This document shows positions 31,501-39,800 of a stretch of DNA of 64,000 nt, in pieces. Position 1 is the first letter of the stretch. Each line of letters opens with the position of its first letter. The DNA comes from Undaria pinnatifida (lineage: Eukaryota; Sar; Phaeophyceae; Laminariales; Alariaceae): assembly GCA_012845835.1 (NCBI GenBank), contig JABAKD010000029.1, positions 13,531,892 to 13,595,891 on the forward strand. Direction: 5' to 3'. The position numbers and the translations under genes are program-made. The notes beneath the pieces are model-generated. The model was not told the DNA's origin, searched no databases, and saw nothing but the letters and a program-made list of their open reading frames with translations.

Positions 31501-33687
31501 GGACACCGTATTTCAGGAGGTACGCCCGGGAGCTGGTTTCAAAACCGGCGATTTCGTTAAAGAAAAGTTGAGGGGGCTGCCGTAGAACGCCTCCCGTCTT
31601 TGTAGCTCATATAAACCTGCCGTGGTCAACGCTAGAATGTTGAGGGGCGGAGGGGGTGATCCGTAACTCCCGCGCCGAGTCAGTTCCGACGCCAGCCTAA
31701 CAAAAGTCACAGTCGCGAATGCGGTACCGGAAAAGCACCTTCATTTTTTTCAGGGCTTTTCGCGGGTCATGGCCCGACCCCTGGTGCTGGGTCAGGAAGT
31801 TTTCACAATCGAGTCGGATTGGGTCGGGTCGGGTCGGGTCGGGTCGGGTCGGGTCGGGTCGGGTCGGGTCGGGTCGGGTCGGGTCGGGTCGGGTCGGATG
31901 GGATCGGATCAGTGGGTGCTCCAATTCTCCCGGTTCGGGTCAGGTCAGGAGGCCACGGATCGTGTCAGGTAACCGTGACCCGACCCGCCGCGTGAGGAGT
32001 TACCCAACTCTTTAAGTAGCCCTATTTTGTTTTGTGGGCGCAAAATCAGAGCCAAGAGCACCTCCCCGCGTGATAACAATGGTGACCCCGTCTGGATTTC
32101 TTACCTAGGAAAACAAGCATTCTACACTACCTTATATGTAACGGTTCTCGAGTCTCTTTATTTCTACAACTGTGAGCTGCGTTTTTTCTTGTTGTGTTCT
32201 TTCTCTTGACAGGTGTGTCCTGTGCTGCACAGCGTTGTTGCCGGCGTTTTTGAATTTCCTAGGTTTCCCTTGTTTTTTTCATGAGCATGTGTACATGAGC
32301 TTGGTCTAGCTTGGTTTCAACGTTAAACTTCGTGCTGCACATTACTGTTTGGACGGCAAACGAGGTTAAACTTCGTGCTGCACGTTACCGGACGGCAAAC
32401 GAACATGACCATGCTACAACACTGTATAACGTTTGTTGTTAGATCGGAAAACTTTTCGAATTTTCTCGGCGACTTGTCGGCTTTGAAAGAACCTTCCTCG
32501 ATGCACAGTGCTGTAACCCATGAAGTGATCGAGAGGCTTCGGTAGGGGGCGGCAAGTGGGTACCGGGTTTCTCGATTTTCAGCGCGACTTGGAGCCACTC
32601 GCACCCCAGACCCAGAGAGAGAGAGAGTAGTTTCATTGACCAAAAAAACAAATGCAAGGTCCACGCAACTTATCACACCGTTTTTTTCGTGTGTGCGTCG
32701 TCGGTTGCGCGGGAAACGTTCCGACACATATATGTGTCTTTCGCCACGGAGTCATCCCACGGTGTAGCAACGGTTGGCATTGAACTTTTTGGGCCAAACG
32801 CATCTGATTGGTTGAGCTCCTCAAAAGTGTGGAACTCTATCGAGGGGTGAGTAGTATGATTATGTGTTACGCACGAGTATATATTTGTTCTAGGACTCTA
32901 GCGCGCATACATGTTTTTTTGGTCCCTTTTTTTTGCGGGAACGAATGCCTTCGAAGTCATGTAGTATCGGGTGGGTGAGATATTCAGCTAGCTCCTCGTG
33001 CGTTAGGAGCTCAGAAAATTCTTAGAATATACGCTGCGCCCGTACCGTGAGAGGACTTTGGCGTCGCCGCAAGGACCTCACCTCTTGGGCCGATTCAAGA
33101 CGCCTTCCAGCATTTGCTGCTGCGCGTCGGTCTGATACATGGCGTGTGGGAAACCTGAAGGCAGCGCTTGCCCCGGCTCCTTGTTCAGCTCCACCCAGTT
33201 GCCGCACTGTGTTGTTTCGGACGACCACGATTGAGCAACGACACGTCATCACTCGTACAGTAGCTCAAGTATGCTTAGACTCGGGTTTACCGGTACCGCT
33301 AAAAAACATGACGCCCTGTTGGGGCTAGGGTTAGGGTCAGCTTCACCCACTACCGAACGCAAACACGTGTTACAACCCGGTGTAGTAAAGTACGCTCTTA
33401 GGATTACGCCTTGGGTTGGGTTATGATCAGCTCCACCCAGTTGCCGTACTGTTATTGCGTACAACACAGTAGTACCGAATAAGACGATGCAATAGTCTAC
33501 TATACCAGCAGTACCAGATACGTATGATTCGGGGTAGGGTTAGAGTTCGCAGGGTGCACAAGATGAGCTACTCTTGTGGGGGTAATGATTGGCGTGTTAG
33601 ATCGGATAAAAAGCTTGCCTTGGTCTTGGGTCCATACTTCTTCTTGCCGCCCCTCAGAGAGTTCGATCCGCCGAGCTGCGAAATCAT
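19412..33687 (-). CDS. Degenerate EF-hand protein gene, 9 exons, 379 residues
   Basis: Exons in gene order: 33687-33619, 33206-33082, 31168-31027, 30057-29978, 29032-28885, 25151-24975, 21424-21222, 20880-20823, 19549-19412. They total 1140 nt with consistent phase at all eight junctions and one terminal TAG. The C-terminal half has four helix-loop-helix units resembling EF-hands: LDCGNMGVVMLRKAL, VIECFAPAGGVGKV, IFRVLDGAGTGVLTKEGL and GLTVAGLEKFVADI. Loop Gly-6 and the hydrophobic position 8 remain, but most acidic ligands, including the position-12 Glu, are replaced, so calcium binding is doubtful. The N-terminal half (GGKKKYGPKTK, CGNWVELNKEPGQALPSGFP, MNYDKRQGDAHW) is unlike any domain I can name. 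An in-frame TAG precedes the ATG with no other ATG between. A cytoskeletal or flagellar role is possible but unsupported. Confidence 0.85.
20270..20575 (+). mobile_element. tRNA-derived SINE, copy 1 (EF-hand-like gene, last intron)
   Basis: TGGCGTATCAGG resembles a pol III A box and GAGTTCGAGTCCCC, about 50 nt later, a B box. Body GTAGGGACTTTTTCTGGAAC, TTGACTCGCGG, GGGGGGAGAAGGGACGATAC, CTGTGACCACGGCTCGTCCA. Ends near an A14 run. Confidence 0.65.
20823..20880 (-). CDS. EF-hand-like gene exon 8
   Basis: 58 nt. CYEEKEAWRVLLENWSLYQ, the entering helix of unit 4. Acceptor GATTTCAG, donor CAG|GTGAAT. It is short, but both neighbouring phases fit exactly. Confidence 0.7.
21222..21424 (-). CDS. EF-hand-like gene exon 7 (EF-like units 2 and 3)
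   Basis: 203 nt. VIECFAPAGGVGKVAASVPD completes unit 2; RQAATDIFRVLDGAGTGVLT, KEGLKNSLEDACA is unit 3. Acceptor CCGCACATCCAG, donor GG|GTACGTG. A MITE ends only 64 nt upstream of the acceptor. Confidence 0.85.
21489..21780. mobile_element. MITE family A copy (292 bp), 64 nt from a splice acceptor
   Basis: GACGCGTGCTAC(TAC)GATAG at the left and CGACAGAGG-type inverse at the right (TCTGTCGTAGCACGCGTC). Interior contains AATTTGGGAGCTTAAGACC and GATTTGGAGAAAAATC, shared with copies at 29.1, 37.0, 51.7 and 58.0 kb. Both flanks contain CGCC. Confidence 0.85.
21990..22150 (+). repeat. Dispersed repeat E, copy 2
   Basis: GTAAGGGGAGTCGCCGACCT through GATCTCACAGCTGGAGTGTA, colinear with 35.62 kb with few substitutions. 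Lies in EF-hand-like gene intron 6. Confidence 0.8.
22526..22760 (+). repeat. Pentanucleotide element 1: (CGGAT)n
   Basis: About 25 units of CGGAT at 22557-22686, in a wrapper of GGGCTTTTCGCGGATC on the left and GACCCGTGAGATTTGAAAA, then GACCCGTCAGATTTC on the right. All frames are open because 15 bp equals five codons. Confidence 0.9.
23142..23431. mobile_element. MITE family C copy (EF-hand-like gene intron 6)
   Basis: TTCCACGATAGCCCCCCCCC at left, GGCCACTACCGTAGAAC at right; interior AACGAACGTTTCGTGGCTGC, CGACGTCGGGGTG region and GGTTTCGAAACCGGCGA. Orientation opposite to the 7.7-kb copy. Confidence 0.78.
23472..23560. mobile_element. MITE family B copy
   Basis: CAAAGCCCTTCACAACTGGA, CTTGAAGTTAGTACAGGGAG, GATCTAAAGGGGTTAAG. 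It abuts the right end of a family C element (ends about 23431). Confidence 0.7.
23765..23895 (+). repeat. Relic of the pentanucleotide element without an array
   Basis: GGCCTGACCTGACCTAGCCC, then ATCCGACCCGCGGGCCGCGA, GGGTGCAAAAAGCTC resemble the wrapper parts; only two or three 5-mer units remain. Confidence 0.45.
24975..25151 (-). CDS. EF-hand-like gene exon 6 (EF-like unit 1)
   Basis: 59 codons. ALDCGNMGVVMLRKALRQRG is a degenerate EF loop and exiting helix. A run of eight Ser from a TCA repeat follows, then KPMDLVEAMKGMGVKLDAAD, the entering helix of unit 2. Donor AAG|GTACGC. Preceded on the sense strand by about 600 nt of C-rich DNA. Confidence 0.83.
25180..25790 (-). repeat. About 600-nt C-rich tract upstream of EF-hand-like exon 6
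   Basis: Plus strand G-rich with [23 protein letters not shown] blocks and repeated CGTGGGGTGGGGGATGGGG, GAACA(T/G)A motifs about 120 bp apart. Sense strand is C-rich up to the exon. Confidence 0.8.
26285..26585 (+). repeat. Array of alternating T-runs and G-runs, about 55-60-bp unit
   Basis: TTCCTTCAAAAAGAAAAAGG, GCAG, then T8-20 and G7-14. About five units. On the sense strand of the host gene this gives A- and C-runs. Confidence 0.85.
27031..27415 (+). mobile_element. TRIM (miniature LTR retrotransposon), 385 bp
   Basis: About 86-bp direct terminal repeats at 27031-27116 and 27330-27415 (GTTATAAGGCTTAG... ...CCTTAACA) enclose 213 bp. Immediately after the left repeat is TGGCGTCGTCGACAGGACC, a primer-binding-site-like TGG sequence; immediately before the right repeat is CAGGGGGGGGAAG, a polypurine tract. 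Inside, GGGTTCGAATCCCACC is a perfect tRNA T-arm/B-box. No coding capacity. Lies in EF-hand-like gene intron 5. Confidence 0.82.
28885..29032 (-). CDS. EF-hand-like gene exon 5
   Basis: 148 nt. Reads TVEADSVRPVRFVTDAVTSS, NMGVPLRFRSGETRKFPGKP, KAVDRLLAK. Acceptor GATGCCCTCAG; donor AAG|GTAAAA. In-frame TGA at about 29090 caps any extension. Its 3' end has decayed copies at about 26036-26082 and 25908-25967. Confidence 0.8.
29118..29393. mobile_element. MITE family A copy, degenerate
   Basis: Left end ACACGTGTCGCGACAGCGG and right end GAGGTATACC...CGTAGCAAACGTC are decayed family termini. Interior GGAAGCTTAAGG, GGAGAAAAATC and CATTCAGAAAAC match the family. Lies in intron 4 of the EF-hand-like gene. 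Confidence 0.75.
29978..30057 (-). CDS. EF-hand-like gene exon 4
   Basis: 80 nt. Reads GKEFSSSFKMTGGISDPEQL then KEYRET, with Trp split across the next intron (TG|G). The acceptor follows a run of about 12 C (CCCCCTCTAG); donor TG|GTGAGC. Confidence 0.8.
30225..30440 (+). mobile_element. SINE body, 3' fragments (two more copies)
   Basis: ATTGCTGAACCCTGTGCGCG, ACAAAACATGAA, GGCGGGGGGAGGGAGGAGAA and CACGGCTTGTGGCTTGTCCA match the body of the SINE. A further copy of this part is at about 60450-60610 (GCTGAACCCTTTACGCGAC, CACGGCTTGTCCAGAACGTC). Confidence 0.55.
30575..30875 (+). mobile_element. tRNA-derived SINE, copy 2
   Basis: B-box-like GGGCTCGAATCCTCC, then CTCGTAGGGACTTTTTTCTT, GCGAGTACCGGGGGGGGGAG, GTGACCACGGCTTGTCCAGA, AGGTCGCTG. 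Colinear with the 20.3-kb copy. Confidence 0.65.
31027..31168 (-). CDS. EF-hand-like gene exon 3
   Basis: 142 nt. Reads FGAGLPPPEDLSIDYRRVMN, YDKRQGDAHWASLTVSEFPP, PGDSNQK. Donor AAG|GTAATC; acceptor GGCGGAATAG after a T-rich tract. The junction codon with exon 2 is AG+A (Arg). Confidence 0.8.
31345..31588. mobile_element. MITE family C copy (EF-hand-like gene intron 2)
   Basis: TTCTACGATATAGCCCCCCC at left, GGGGGCTGCCGTAGAAC at right. Sub-terminal inverted CAGCGATTTTCTTGAACGAA versus CGATTTCGTTAAAGAAAAG extends the inverted repeat to about 45 bp with gaps. Confidence 0.8.
31750..32005 (+). repeat. Pentanucleotide element 2: (GGGTC)n
   Basis: About 17 units of GGGTC at 31815-31902. Left wrapper CAGGGCTTTTCGCGGGTCAT, GGCCCGACCC; right wrapper GGGTCAGGTCAGG and GACCCGACCCGCC. 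Same wrapper as elements 1 and 3, different core. Confidence 0.9.
33082..33206 (-). CDS. EF-hand-like gene exon 2
   Basis: 41 codons plus 2 nt. Reads CGNWVELNKEPGQALPSGFP, HAMYQTDAQQQMLEGVLNRP, K. Donor AG|GTGAGG. The acceptor and the first 22 coding bases are repeated in intron 1 at about 33425-33462. Confidence 0.8.
33619..33687 (-). CDS. EF-hand-like gene exon 1 (start)
   Basis: 23 codons, MISQLGGSNSLRGGKKKYGP then KTK. Ends AAG|GCAAGC, so the first intron appears to use a GC donor; its acceptor is AACACAG at 33207. Basic and Gly-rich. The upstream in-frame stop (tag, about 60 nt before) supports this ATG. Confidence 0.7.
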
Positions 33688-35619
33688 CTTCGACAAAGCA
33701 GAAGCAAGCCACCCCCTTCCTGCGTTCCTCCCGGCCCCCCTGATGTTCTATTCCTCGTCGGCTTGCACTCTGCGAGTACTCATGTACTCTAGCCGTGTCG
33801 AAAGCAGGCGTCCATACGTCTTCAAGCTTCAAGAGCAGCAGAGAGGGGTGTCGACATGCGGCATGCGGCGCAATAACGCCAACGCGAAACCGTCGATTAT
33901 AGAGGTTCCACCGCATAAAACGCATATTTCGCCGCATAAAACGAATGCCAAGATATACGTAAATACACTGATCGTTTTATAATTAATATTATTATATAAA
34001 GGTCCTTAAATTTATGTACAAAATTGGCAGGATGTCCGCTATTGTAGCTCGACGTAGCCAGTGCTCGCTCGCCGAGCAACCGCACTGTCTATGCGCTAAT
34101 AAACAAGTGCCAGTAACTATACCGTACTCGTATCAATACAAATAGATGCATGTCCTAGGATCTGCACAGCAGTAGTTCATAATTGAAGGGATCGGATTGT
34201 CTAGATTGGGAAACGCCACAGAGAGCTCAGGGTAGGCAAGGTTTGACGTTCGATCTTTCGATCCAACAACTGTCCCGGGAACCTTCACCTGTGCGTCTCG
34301 TGTCGTCCGCCCGCCACCAGCTCCTTCTTGGCACACCAGCTAAAAGGTGGGCAACGTGGTCTTCATACTATAGATACGACGTGGTCAGACCTATGGTGTT
34401 GTCCGACCAAATATCTGAAATCTGGATCTAAGATGTTGTCCGCCGGCCAAAAACCCGTCTATTAATAGTGCCCAACCAGAAAAAGACAAAAGTCCAACGT
34501 CTCCACCTCACCCTGGACCAGCCCTGTATCGAACAATGTAAGAGTACGACGCTACATGTGCAAGTATGATACATAAGTGAGTGTCGTTATTTCTGCTCGT
34601 CCACGCTCGGCGAATCCAGTGCCCGTGCCGATTTTTCATCCCATTAATAGAGAGATTCGAACAGAAATTCAGAAGTTACAAGCTACCAGGTATACAAGTA
34701 GACTACGTATGATACGATACTTGGTACACGCAAGCAAAGACGGGTGTACTCTCGTATAGGCATACAGTGGCCAAAACGTACATGTATATCATACCTCTGT
34801 ACAAATGAGGTCGGCGGATTCAAGATGTTGGCCTACCAAACATTAATACTTGAAGCCTTGAATCTAAATATGTTGTCCTCGACCAAATAATACCTTTTTT
34901 TGGAGATCTGTCTCAAACCAAATACCTGGCAATGCCCCTAACGCAACCTCTCTCCTCTCTGCGCTGTATCATAGCGGACATTGTGCAAGTATACAAGTGT
35001 AATGTGACACGTATAAACTCCATATATCCGTGCGTAAACTTCGCCCCAGGCGGGGCCCTCTCAATCGCCGGGAGGGGTGGGAGGCTGATTTCGCTTGTGC
35101 CTGGCGTTTGGTAGCTTAGCCGGCTGGCGTAAGCTGGCGAGAACAGCCGATTACCCGAAACGCCAGCTTTTCATAATAAGTGGCTAACACCGCCTACTAC
35201 TCTCGTACATAGCCATCTCACGGATAATTGCTTGGATAATTGTACATCCCATTTCATGTTGTCAGGGCATGCGTTTTTTTTTCAATATTTTTTTTTGGAA
35301 GCATAAGGGTTGCAAGAAAAAAGGGGTCCACACGGTTTACGTCCCCGCTTGGTTGCACTTACTTGCGCTTTGGAATGCAGAGTTCTGCCTGTGTGCTAGA
35401 CACATACGATTTCAGCTCTGCACGCCAAATCCAAGCTTCAAGGCACTCTTCTTGTCAGACGCGACCGGTGCTCCGCGGGAATATTAGTGTATACCGCTAT
35501 TGGATCTCGCCAATCTGATCGTGCCTGCTGCTGTAGCGTCGTATTCCCAGCATACCTACTTCGTATCGAATATCCTAATCCAAGGCAAAAATGTTTCGCA
35601 GATTTATATAATAGCTACG

Positions 35620-35775
35620 CTGCGGTTGCAAGGGGAGTCGCCGACCTATATCCTTAATGAGGACACACACCCAGTAATACGCGCGATCGGAGTATCACAC
35701 ACAGCTTGCAAAGATGAGTTTCGACAAAATCTTCGATCTCACAGCTGGAGTGTACTTTTATTTTTATAACATAAT
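35620..35775 (+). repeat. Dispersed repeat E, reference copy
   Basis: GCAAGGGGAGTCGCCGACCT, ATATCCTTAATGAGGACACA, CGATCGGAGTATCACACACA, GCTTGCAAAGATGAGTTTCG, CGATCTCACAGCTGGAGTGT. Copies at 21990-22150 (nearly identical), 41870-41950 (3' half) and 46850-47035 (diverged). Confidence 0.8.
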
Positions 35776-35879
35776 GCGTGTAGAAGCCGGCAAGCAAAGG
35801 GCGGGCCCAGAACGCGGCACCGCGACCGTGCCACGGCCGCCCCACACACGTCAGCGACGTATGCTACGGTATAGAGCCC

Positions 35880-35970
35880 CTTAACCCCCTTGAGAGCCCC
35901 AAGATCCCTCCCTATACAAACTTAAAGTTAATGTGTCCCCCCAAAAGGGCTTCCAGTTATAAAGGCGTTA
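35880..35970. mobile_element. MITE family B copy
   Basis: CTTAACCCCCTTGAGAGCCC at left, CCAGTTATAAAGGCGTTAAAG at right. Interior CTATACAAACTTAAAGTTAA. Intergenic, upstream of LC8. Confidence 0.65.
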
Positions 35971-36682
35971 AAGATCTTTAGCTATACATCGAAAACTAAT
36001 TTTGGGGGGGAAGGATAACTGCCACGGGTCCCAATGAACAATCCCATGGCGCCCAGGAAACACAATAAAAATCGGGGAAAGAAAAAGGAAAACGAAAAAA
36101 AATCCAACGATTTGGGGTTAAGGAACCTTGTTAAAGAAAAAAAAAGAAAAAAAAACAGTCCAGAAAAGCTCGACCTCTATTGTATTCACACCACGCCTTC
36201 AGCCCTGGTCATGCTCCGAAGGGTTGAGCATCCCGTAGTATCGCCCTTATCTTTCGAGTCGGCTCTCCAGAGTACGCGATATGTTCTGTCTTTTTTTCTG
36301 TATCGTGTCTGTCTGTGCCTTGCGTTCCAGAACTGTGAGAACAGAGACGCAGATGATGAAGTAAACGAGGTACACCATGAGACGCCATGAAACCACAAGA
36401 GGTAGGTTGTCCTGTGTGTGCTCTGCAAGGGTGATTGTGAACACTATGAGCCCCCTTGGCGTCGTAATGTTGGCGTCGTCGGCAGGACGGTTTCTCGGCT
36501 ATATCCCCGCCAGAGAAAAGGAGGCTCAAGAACCCTCGTGGTGCACCCGTGCGCTGGCGTGCGCGTGGGAGGAGAAACATAACAAAGCTCAAGAAGAACG
36601 AGAGCAACAGCAGCAAGCGCGAGAACAAGAACAAGAACAAGAGAAGAAGAGAAAAAAAGGGGGCTGAGTCGACGACATCAGC

Positions 36683-36824
36683 ATGGGGGAGATGGTGCCC
36701 GAGTGGGCGCGAATGTGGGGGGCCAAGGTGAAGATGCCTACGGACATGCGCGATGACATGCTAAAGGACGCCATCGAAACGTCCCGGGACGCTTTGGATC
36801 ACTGCGGAGACTTTGAGGCCGAAG
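36683..36824 (+). CDS. DYNLL: LC8 exon 1
   Basis: 142 nt. Encodes [47 protein letters not shown] plus 1 nt. Donor AAG|GTGGGG. The purine-rich stretch 36590-36662 just upstream is probably 5' UTR; it is open in the same frame but closed by the TGA at 36665. Confidence 0.93.
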
Positions 36825-39800
36825 GTGGGGAACCATTTTTTGTTTTTGTTTTTGTCCTCTAGTGGGTATTAATAAGTGCAGCATGAGCACACCGGGGGGC
36901 ACGATAGGACAAATATCGTGGAGCGCTGTCGGTTGAATGCCGACATATCTATACATTATACGTGTGAATACAGACGCGTGCTACGACGACGGTAGTGGTA
37001 TACCTTTTTTTGGCGAAAATAGTTTCTGAATGACGTGGCTCCTTAACCTGCTAATACTATCGGCGGAAAAAAAACAATAATAAGCCATTTTTGTTTCTTC
37101 ATGATTCTCGTTGTGTACCTAGGCCGTGGGAGTTTTTCATCCGCGATAAAGCAGGTTTGATTTTTCTCCAAAATCAGTGCTTTGCCTTGGAGAGGTCTTA
37201 AGCTCCCAAATTGAAGAAACTTCTCAGAAAAAAAGAAACTGGTGTGCTAACCGCTATCGTAGCGGGCGGCCAGAGTGAGAGGGTTCTCGAATAAAGAGCG
37301 TCCCTAACAAGACGAAACAAACCGAGCGAGCGGTCAAAGGCTTGTCACGCCTTGTGACGCCCATAGCATGACCTACATGATACCCGTTCTCAGATAAGAG
37401 CGGCTCGGAAAGGAGAGCCGTAACGACGCTGGTCTGCTCCGAAGGTTTTCTTGTATCGGGTCCCCCCACTGTGTACAAGCGGCGGCTCGAGGGCGCTGGC
37501 GTATGCGCTCGTGCCGTGACGTCGTCTTGCACCAGGAAAACTCGGAAACGACGTGGAGTTTTAGTCCTCGTGCGATATCTGCAGTATGTATAAACACGCG
37601 GCACAATCAAAAAGAACTCGTTGTGTGTCGTGGCTCGGACACTAACCCTGACATTGAGCATATCCGGTAGCCCGCGTTAACTCATGCGGACCAAGGACCA
37701 GGTCTACGGCACAGTAGGGGGGATGCTATGATATACCTCCTTTTCCACCGTTGCGTTTGAGCCACTCGCGCTCGAGTGACTCTGAAACTCACCGACAAAA
37801 AACAGTGCAGGTGATCTGCTTGGCGTAGCGTAGCTAACCATATTGTTAAAAAATACGGCCTCGGAAGACCTGTAAATTTCCGAATTGAGATAATATGGAT
37901 TGAGTTTCGTATGATAAGGTTGGCGTTTAATATTCGAGATAGTCAGGAAATAAAACCGAGGCACGTGCCTCCGATCTCAGAAGCCATCCGGGGCTCTGGT
38001 GGAATGTAGTAAAAAGCTACGTCCCTCCTAAGGCTAAGAAAGCGAGTACTCTCCGAGGACCTGCTCATTTGGCAGACCTGCAGGGGGCACTCTGTGTCCC
38101 CGTCCAATACCCTCACCATACTCCATCCATTGTGAAGTCGTATCGCAAAAATTGAAAAGGGGGCCACTCGCGCGAGTGGCCCCGAACCACCGCTTGGAAA
38201 AGGACCCGAAAACAACATAACCCCCCCTACACCATAGCTTTTGGGTTGCCGCCAATGCCACGTACCTGGTACGCCATCAACGCTTGTGTCGTTATTTTGA
38301 TTACACCATCGCCACGATGTCGATAGAGGTACTGAGGTATACCTTTTTTTGGCGAATGTTTTCTGAAGGACGGGGATACTTAACCGAACACCATTGTAAA
38401 AACGGCATTGTGGCGATGGTGTACCACATAGATGGGGGTGCTACGATTAGAGGTATACCTTTCTTTGGCGAAAATATTTTCTGAACGACGGGGCTCCTTA
38501 ACCTACAAATACTATCGTCGGAAAAAATAGGAGATTTATTTTTTGCATGATTCTCGTCGTGCACCTACTTATTACGGGCCTTTCGAGGCCGTATCTTAAC
38601 ACTAGCCCACCCTGATGAGTCGCATATATATGCAGAAATATGGGAGATTCAGGGAAACTCCGGTTCTACGAACTAGACCATGAGTCGAAGATGCGACTCC
38701 TCAAAACCCTCTCCCACACCTCTAACCGTCTGGCTATGGAGCCAGGAACACGCGAAGAAAAGCAGTTGAAAGAAACGTAGACCCTACAACAAGGCAAAAG
38801 TCACCCATCAAAAACCTGCCGCATGCTGCCGGTGTGGAGGGGGGGGCAAAAAGGCTCTACTTCAAATCAACCACAGAAAAGGTACCATGGCGAGGCGAGC
38901 CCTCGTCGATATGGACCCGTATCTTAACACTTAGTCGATTGTTTTTCGGTCGAAAAGTGGAGCTCTCGTGCTGTAGCCCTCCCCGTGTCGCAACCAGGGT
39001 AACCGCACTACTCAAGCGTCAGCATCGTTCTTCACGCTTTTGAAGAATGAAACAAAAAAAAATGTACGAGAGCCGTTTCAATTAACTTCCCTTCCGGTCC
39101 CTCGCAACTCTCCACATCTGTGTGACCGATGACCGCCTCGTTTTGTGCAGGGCTAGCTGCGGCGGAAAAGATCAAGAGGCACTTCGACGAACGGTGGAAC
39201 CCGAGCTGGCACGTCATCATCGGCCGCAACTTCGGCTCTTTCGTAACACACGAAACCACGTAAGACCATCCAAACATATTCCAAAGCTACCAGAGCTTTT
39301 GAAAAAGACTTTTTTTCCCCCCCTCCTTTTTTTTCTATCGGCCTTATTATCTGTGTGTGTTCAGGATCACAACATAGACGTCACGCTCCGATATAGAGGA
39401 GGCACTTTTGTTCTTGTCAAAAATGTGTATTTTTCTGAATGGCGGGGTGCTTCTTAAACCACAATCGTTAGAATTTCCGTTATTTTTTCCGCTTTTTATT
39501 TTTTCAAAATACCTATCATTAGATAACATGGGATTGTCCAGTCGGGTTGCATTTTTCCTTTTTTTTTTTTTTTCTCAAAATCAAGTTTCTGGGTTAGGAA
39601 CACCAGATAAAAAAAATGGGTGTACCTGCTACCGCAGCTTTGGTCTCAATACGTAGACGCGAGCTACGCTAGAGGTGTACCTTTTTTTGGTCTCAATATG
39701 TAGACGCAAGCTACGCTAGAGGTGTATCATTTTTCGGTCTCAATACGTAGACGCGAGCTACGCTAGATAGAGGTGTATCTTTTGTCGGTCTCAATATGTA

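Larger units (their letters stand above)
33688..36682. other. Divergent intergenic region between EF-hand-like gene and LC8
   Basis: Contains repeat E, MITE B, fragments of other repeats and the presumed promoters of two divergently transcribed genes. 36370-36660 is purine-rich near LC8. At 36466, TTGGCGTCGTCGGCAGGACG resembles the TRIM primer-binding site, so an LTR relic may lie here. No convincing exon found. Confidence 0.5.

Noticed and set aside
32323..32727. Possible additional exon of the EF-hand-like gene on the minus strand
   Set aside because: Exons 2 and 3 already join in phase without it, and no donor fits any of its frames.
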